A stretch of DNA of 64,000 bases, from NCBI RefSeq assembly GCF_036898465.1, contig NZ_JARUMJ010000001.1, forward strand, positions 496,001-560,000, read 5' to 3'. This stretch comes from Streptomyces sp. B21-105 (lineage in GTDB: Bacteria; Actinomycetota; Actinomycetes; Streptomycetales; Streptomycetaceae). Position numbers and translations under genes: made by a program. How positions within the stretch are numbered: position 1 is the stretch's first letter; every line of letters starts with the position of its first letter. Below the pieces are notes generated by a model that saw only the letters and a program-made list of their open reading frames with translations, ran no database searches and was not told the DNA's origin. Of the stretch, positions 60,068-64,000 are shown in pieces.

Positions 60068-63000
60068 GTGTCGCAGACCGTTTTCAGCACTCCGTTCATC
60101 GGCCGGGAAGAGGAACTCGCCCGGCTCTTCGGCGTGCTGGAGCGCGCCCGCGAAGGCGAGGCGCGCGCCGTGCTGCTCGCCGGGGACGCGGGCGTCGGCA
60201 AGACGCGTCTGCTCGGCGAGGTCGCCGCGCGCGCCGCGGGGTCCGGCCTGACCGTGCTGACCGGCCACTGCGTAGACCTCGGTGACGTGGGCCTGCCGTA
60301 TCTGCCGTTCACCGAGATCCTGGGCGCGCTGGCGGCCGACGATCGGTTCACCGCCGTCCTCTCCGCACACCCGCTGGTCGACCGGCTGCTGGGCGCGGGC
60401 TCCGGCGCGGCGCCGGACGAGGGGGATGCCGCCCGCGCCGCCGGCGGTGAGGGCCGGCTGCGGCTGTTCGAGGGGATGGCGGCACTGCTCGCCGACCTGT
60501 CGCGGGCCGCTCCGCTGCTGCTCGTCCTGGAGGACCTGCACTGGGCCGACCAGTCCTCCCGGGACCTGCTGCGCTTCCTGCTCAGCCGCGGGTTCCTGCA
60601 ACGGCCGGCGGGTGACGGGCGGGGCCACCGGCTGGCGGTGCTGGCCTCCTACCGTGCGGACGACCTGCACCGCCGGCATCCGCTGCGCCCGCTGCTGGCC
60701 GAGCTGGTACGGCTGCCGGCCGTGGACCGGCTGGAACTGCGGCCGCTGGCGGACGCGGAGGTGACCCGTCTGGTGCGGTCCCTGGAGGAACGCCCGCTGC
60801 CGGACGCCACGGTGCGGGGGATCGTGGCGCGCGCGGAGGGCAACGCGTTCTACGCGGAGGAGCTGTCGGCGGCCGCCGGCGCGGAGGCCGACGGGATGCC
60901 GAGCGGGCTGGCCGATCTCCTGCTCATCCGTGTCGAGCAACTCCCCGAGGCCGCGCAGCAGGTGCTGCGGACGGCCGCCGTCGCCGGCCGACGGGTGGAG
61001 CACGCCCTGCTGCGGGACGCGATGGGCCTGCCGGAGGACGAGCTGGAGTCGGCGCTGCGGGAGGCCGTCGGCCGGCGGCTGCTCGCCGCGGGCGACGACG
61101 GCACGTACGCCTTCCGGCACGCGCTCACCCGCGAGGCGGTCTACGCCGATCTGCTTCCGGGCGAACGGGCCCGGCTGCACGGCGCGTTCGCCCGGCTGCT
61201 GGCCGGCCGGGGCCGGCGCGCCGAGACGGCGGCGGAGCGGGCGCACCACTACCGGGAGAGCCACGACCTGCGCGAGGCCCTCGCGGCCTCACTGGAGGCC
61301 GCCGACCACGCCCAGCGTGTCGGGGCGCCCGCCGAGGAACTGCGCCATCTGGAGTCCGTCCTCGACCTGTGGGAGTCGGTGCCCGCCGAGGCGCTGCCGT
61401 CGGGAGAGGGGGCCGACCGGGTCACGCTGATGCTGCGTGCCTCGGCGGCGGCCGCGCACGCGGGAGAGGCGCATCGCGCGGTCTCGCTGACCCGGGCGGC
61501 GCTCGCGGGCATCGGCCAGGACGCCGACTCCGAACTCGCCGCCCGGGTGCGGTACACACTCGCGGGCACCCTGATCAACGTGGACAGTCTGTCGGCCGCC
61601 TTCGCCTACAGCAGCGAGGCGTTGGCGATGATCCCCGCCGAACCGCCCTCGCCCACCTGGGTGTGGGCGGCGGCCACACATGTGCTGGCGGCGCGTCAGG
61701 TCGGTGAGTTCGGCACCGCGCGGCGGGTCGCCCGGCAGGCGCTGGAGGTCGCGGAGCGACTGGACCTGACGGACGCGCGCGCCGACCTGCTGGTGTCGCT
61801 GGCCAATCTGGAGGGCGAGGGCCGCCGCTCCCCCGAGGGCCGGGCCCGTCTGGAGCAGGCACGTGAGCTGGCCCGGCGGGGCGGCAACGCCTCCGTGGAG
61901 ATGCGCGCCCTGTTCACCCTGGCCATCGGCGCCTACGAGGCCGGGGAGCCGCAGGAGTGCCTGCCCTGGCTGGCCGAGGGCCTGGACCGGGCCCGCCGCG
62001 CCGGGCTGCTGTCCTCCCCGTACCCGCTGGAGATGCGCTACCTCCAACTGCTCGTGCTCTACACGCTGGGCCGCTGGGACGAGTGTCTGCGCACGGCGGC
62101 CGCCGATCTCGCGGTGCTGCCCGCCTCGGGCGGTTTCGCGGTCGGTCCCGCGTTGTACGTGGCACTCGCGCGCGGCGAGCGGAGCGCTGTCGAACGGGCC
62201 CGGAATCTGCTCGGGGGGCGTTTCGACTGGATGGCGGCGCTCGTCGCGGGCACGGTGCTGACTGACGCGGCGGCCGCGAGCGGCGACCCGGAGGCGGCGG
62301 TGGCGCGGCTGCGGTCCTCGGTGGAGTCCCTGACGGACGAGACGGGGACGCCTCCCGACGCCACCGTACGGCTCACGGCGCTCGCCCTCACGCCCGTCGC
62401 CGACGCGGCCGACGCGGCGCGGCACGCCGGTGACGAGGCGGGGGCCCGCCGCTGGGCGGCCGTGGCCGCCGAACTCCTGGAGCCCGCCCGAGCGGTGGCC
62501 CTGCGCGGCGGGGTCGGCGTGCCGCTGGGGCCGGAGGGGCGCGCCTGGCTGGCCCGCGCCGAGGCCGAGGGCGCCTGGGCCGCCGCCGGACCGGACCCGG
62601 CGCTGTGGGAACGGGCGGTCGCGGCGTTCGACCGGGGCGACGTGTACGAGCTCGCGCGGTGCCGGCTGCGGTACGCGCAGGCCCTGCTCGCGGCCGGCCG
62701 TCGCGAGGAGGCCGCCGTCGAGGGCAGGGCGGCCCGGGAGACGGCCGTGCGGCTGGGGGCCGGCCCGCTGCGGGAGCGGGCGGACGCCCTGGTCCGGCGC
62801 GGTCGCCTCGCGGAGGGACCGGCGGGCGCCCGGGACCGTCCGACGTCGCTGACGGCCCGGGAGCAGGAGGTGCTGCGGCTGCTCGCGCTCGGCCGCAGCA
62901 ACCGGCAGATCGGCGAGGAGCTGTTCATCAGCGGCAAGACGGCGAGCGTGCACGTCTCCAACATTCTCGCCAAGCTCGGTGCGGCGAGCCGCACGGAGGC

Positions 63001-63079
63001 GGTGGCGATCGCCTACCGCGAACGGCTGCTGGAGCCGGAGGCCGGCGCGTCGGACTGGACCCGCGAGGACACTCGGTGA
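60068..63079 (+). CDS. large ATP-binding LuxR-family regulator (LAL type)
   Basis: The 1003-residue protein has an N-terminal AAA/STAND-type ATPase: GREEELARLF, Walker A GDAGVGKT at 39-46, and Walker B LLLVLEDLHWADQSS near 155-170. A long helical TPR-like region follows from about 390 to 900. The C-terminal LuxR helix-turn-helix (LTAREQEVLRLLALGRSNRQ, ISGKTASVHVSNILAKLGAA) lies at about 925-990. LAL proteins activate secondary-metabolism or sugar genes, but no such cluster is next to it. The GTG at 60068 follows AGGATGGAGG. The 112-bp spacer upstream is pyrimidine-rich (59969-60028). Confidence 0.92.
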   Translation: MSQTVFSTPFIGREEELARLFGVLERAREGEARAVLLAGDAGVGKTRLLGEVAARAAGSGLTVLTGHCVDLGDVGLPYLPFTEILGALAADDRFTAVLSAHPLVDRLLGAGSGAAPDEGDAARAAGGEGRLRLFEGMAALLADLSRAAPLLLVLEDLHWADQSSRDLLRFLLSRGFLQRPAGDGRGHRLAVLASYRADDLHRRHPLRPLLAELVRLPAVDRLELRPLADAEVTRLVRSLEERPLPDATVRGIVARAEGNAFYAEELSAAAGAEADGMPSGLADLLLIRVEQLPEAAQQVLRTAAVAGRRVEHALLRDAMGLPEDELESALREAVGRRLLAAGDDGTYAFRHALTREAVYADLLPGERARLHGAFARLLAGRGRRAETAAERAHHYRESHDLREALAASLEAADHAQRVGAPAEELRHLESVLDLWESVPAEALPSGEGADRVTLMLRASAAAAHAGEAHRAVSLTRAALAGIGQDADSELAARVRYTLAGTLINVDSLSAAFAYSSEALAMIPAEPPSPTWVWAAATHVLAARQVGEFGTARRVARQALEVAERLDLTDARADLLVSLANLEGEGRRSPEGRARLEQARELARRGGNASVEMRALFTLAIGAYEAGEPQECLPWLAEGLDRARRAGLLSSPYPLEMRYLQLLVLYTLGRWDECLRTAAADLAVLPASGGFAVGPALYVALARGERSAVERARNLLGGRFDWMAALVAGTVLTDAAAASGDPEAAVARLRSSVESLTDETGTPPDATVRLTALALTPVADAADAARHAGDEAGARRWAAVAAELLEPARAVALRGGVGVPLGPEGRAWLARAEAEGAWAAAGPDPALWERAVAAFDRGDVYELARCRLRYAQALLAAGRREEAAVEGRAARETAVRLGAGPLRERADALVRRGRLAEGPAGARDRPTSLTAREQEVLRLLALGRSNRQIGEELFISGKTASVHVSNILAKLGAASRTEAVAIAYRERLLEPEAGASDWTREDTR

Positions 63080-63131
63080 GTTGACCCGCACGGCGGCGCC
63101 GGGTGAGGGTGCGAGGACACGAAGAGCCAAG

Positions 63132-63155
63132 GCGCGGTCCGCTTCCCGACCGCGC
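63132..63155. terminator. 8-bp stem hairpin upstream of dehydratase gene
   Basis: Arms 63132-63139 and 63148-63155 are exact complements with an 8-nt loop, 53 bp after the LAL stop and 16 bp before the dehydratase start. It could end the LAL transcript or sit in the dehydratase leader near the ribosome site. Confidence 0.4.
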
Positions 63156-63170
63156 AGAGGGGTGACTGCC

Positions 63171-64000
63171 TTGATCGGCATATCGGACATCGAAGCCGCC
63201 GCCGAACGGATCGCCGGACATGTCGTCCGCACCCCGACCGTGCCGAGCCCGGGCCTGTCGGACCTGCTCGGCGTCCCGGTGACCATGAAGCTCGAACTCC
63301 TCCAGCGCACCGGCTCGTTCAAGGCGCGCGGCGCGACGGCGAAGCTGCTGTCGCTGAGCGAGGCCGAGCGCGCCGCCGGGGTGGTGGCCGTGAGCGGCGG
63401 GAACCACGGCGTCGCACTCGCGGTGATGGCGGCCGCCCTGGATGTGAAGGCCACGGTGGTGATGCCGCGTTCGGCGCCCGCGCGCTCCGTGGAGACCGCG
63501 GAGGCGGCCGGTGCCTCGGTGCGGCTGACCGACGGGATGGACACCGCGTTCGCGCTGGTGGAGCGGTTGCGCGACGAAGGCCTCACGTTGGTGCACCCGT
63601 TCGACGATCCGCTGGTCGTCGCCGGGCAGGGCACCGTCGGACTGGAGCTCGCCGCCGACGCCGACGAGCTCACCGACGTGCTGGTCAGCATCGGGGGCGG
63701 CGGGCTGATCGCGGGCGTCGCCGCGGCGCTGCGGGCGCGCCGCCCGCAGGTGCGGGTCTGGGGCGTGGAGACGGAGGGCGCGCAGGCGATGTCGCAGGCG
63801 CTGGCGGCGGGCGGGCCGGTGCCGGTGGCGCTGTCGTCGATCGTCACCACGCTCAGCGCGCCCAGCGTCTCGCGGTTGACGTACGACCATGTCCGCGCGC
63901 TGGTCACCGAGGTGCTGGCGGTCTCCGACCGGGAGGCGGTGCGCGGGTGCGTGGAGTTGGCCGAGCACGCGAAGGTGTGGACCGAGCCGGCGGCCGGCTG
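63171..64000 (+). CDS. threonine/serine dehydratase (PLP-dependent), 3' end outside window
   Basis: The frame is open from the TTG at 63171 to the right edge (276 codons seen). It is a fold-type II PLP enzyme: IEAAAERIAGHVVRTPTVPS, the Schiff-base lysine in RTGSFKARGA, the phosphate-side VSGGNHGVALAV, and the glycine-rich VSIGGGGLIAGVAAAL. This is the catabolic threonine/serine dehydratase or racemase group, which converts L-Thr/L-Ser to the 2-oxo acid and ammonia. The TTG has GAGGGG upstream; a GTG at 63162 is in frame and also possible. Confidence 0.9.
   Translation, partial: MIGISDIEAAAERIAGHVVRTPTVPSPGLSDLLGVPVTMKLELLQRTGSFKARGATAKLLSLSEAERAAGVVAVSGGNHGVALAVMAAALDVKATVVMPRSAPARSVETAEAAGASVRLTDGMDTAFALVERLRDEGLTLVHPFDDPLVVAGQGTVGLELAADADELTDVLVSIGGGGLIAGVAAALRARRPQVRVWGVETEGAQAMSQALAAGGPVPVALSSIVTTLSAPSVSRLTYDHVRALVTEVLAVSDREAVRGCVELAEHAKVWTEPAAG

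Overview
The window is chromosomal DNA of a high-GC actinomycete, almost certainly a Streptomyces. Third codon positions are nearly all G or C, GTG starts are common, and the gene families are typically streptomycete: several SigB/SigF-type sigma factors, RsbW-like ATPases, DUF5133 proteins, a WhiB-like protein, the GlgE pathway and a large LuxR-type ATPase. I saw no tRNA, rRNA, CRISPR array, transposase or phage gene. Coding density is high, with 56 whole or edge-truncated protein genes, one frameshifted gene and one decayed sigma-factor remnant.

Layout. 0-2 kb: the 3' part of a SigB-family sigma factor, an ANTAR protein and a glyoxalase-fold protein. 2-14 kb: a storage-carbohydrate block. 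glgX lies leftward, coupled to an ATPase-like protein that has lost its N-box. A DUF5133 protein and glgE-treS-mak-glgB lie rightward, followed by a YbdK-type ligase. 14-18 kb: an acyl-CoA synthetase, two RsbW-like ATPases, a PRC-barrel protein and the sigma remnant. 18-33 kb: a partner-switching and stressosome-like island. It holds a hybrid kinase with six tandem 92-residue HAMP-type units, an ANTAR/GAF/PAS/PP2C phosphatase, a STAS antagonist, and a six-gene run made of a PP2C phosphatase, RsbR, RsbS, RsbT, an ATPase-PP2C fusion and a GAF-PP2C phosphatase. Five of those genes are joined by 4-base overlaps, and the run is bracketed by two related MarR regulators. 33-41 kb: type II NADH dehydrogenase, a FUSC membrane protein, a leftward block with a second SigB-family sigma factor, DUF5133, DUF1206 and an unknown acidic protein, then a further RsbW-like ATPase. 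41-56 kb: mixed housekeeping and accessory genes (cNMP-binding protein, MFS and LysE transporters, LysR and TetR regulators, saccharopine-dehydrogenase-like protein, WhiB-like protein, M1 peptidase, AlkB-like oxygenase, metallo-beta-lactamase-fold protein, DUF4032, universal stress protein). 56-60 kb: an overlapping cassette of a receiver/thioredoxin-reductase-like fusion (carrying a 1-nt frameshift here), a cNMP-binding histidine kinase and a UBP-type zinc-finger protein. 60-64 kb: a large LuxR-family ATPase and the start of a threonine/serine dehydratase.

How the parts may work together. Sigma factors, RsbW-type kinases, STAS antagonists and PP2C phosphatases make a dense general-stress control centre. 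Sequences fitting the SigB-type promoter pattern (GNNT, 14-16 nt, GGGTAY or close to it) lie before the PRC-barrel operon, the STAS gene, the second marR and ndh, so the island may feed back on itself and drive respiration genes. The glg/tre genes make and remodel alpha-glucan from trehalose via maltose-1-phosphate, a typical stress and sporulation store. The two most unusual items are the receiver-reductase / kinase / UBP-finger cassette and the HAMP-array kinase with its degenerate first receiver.
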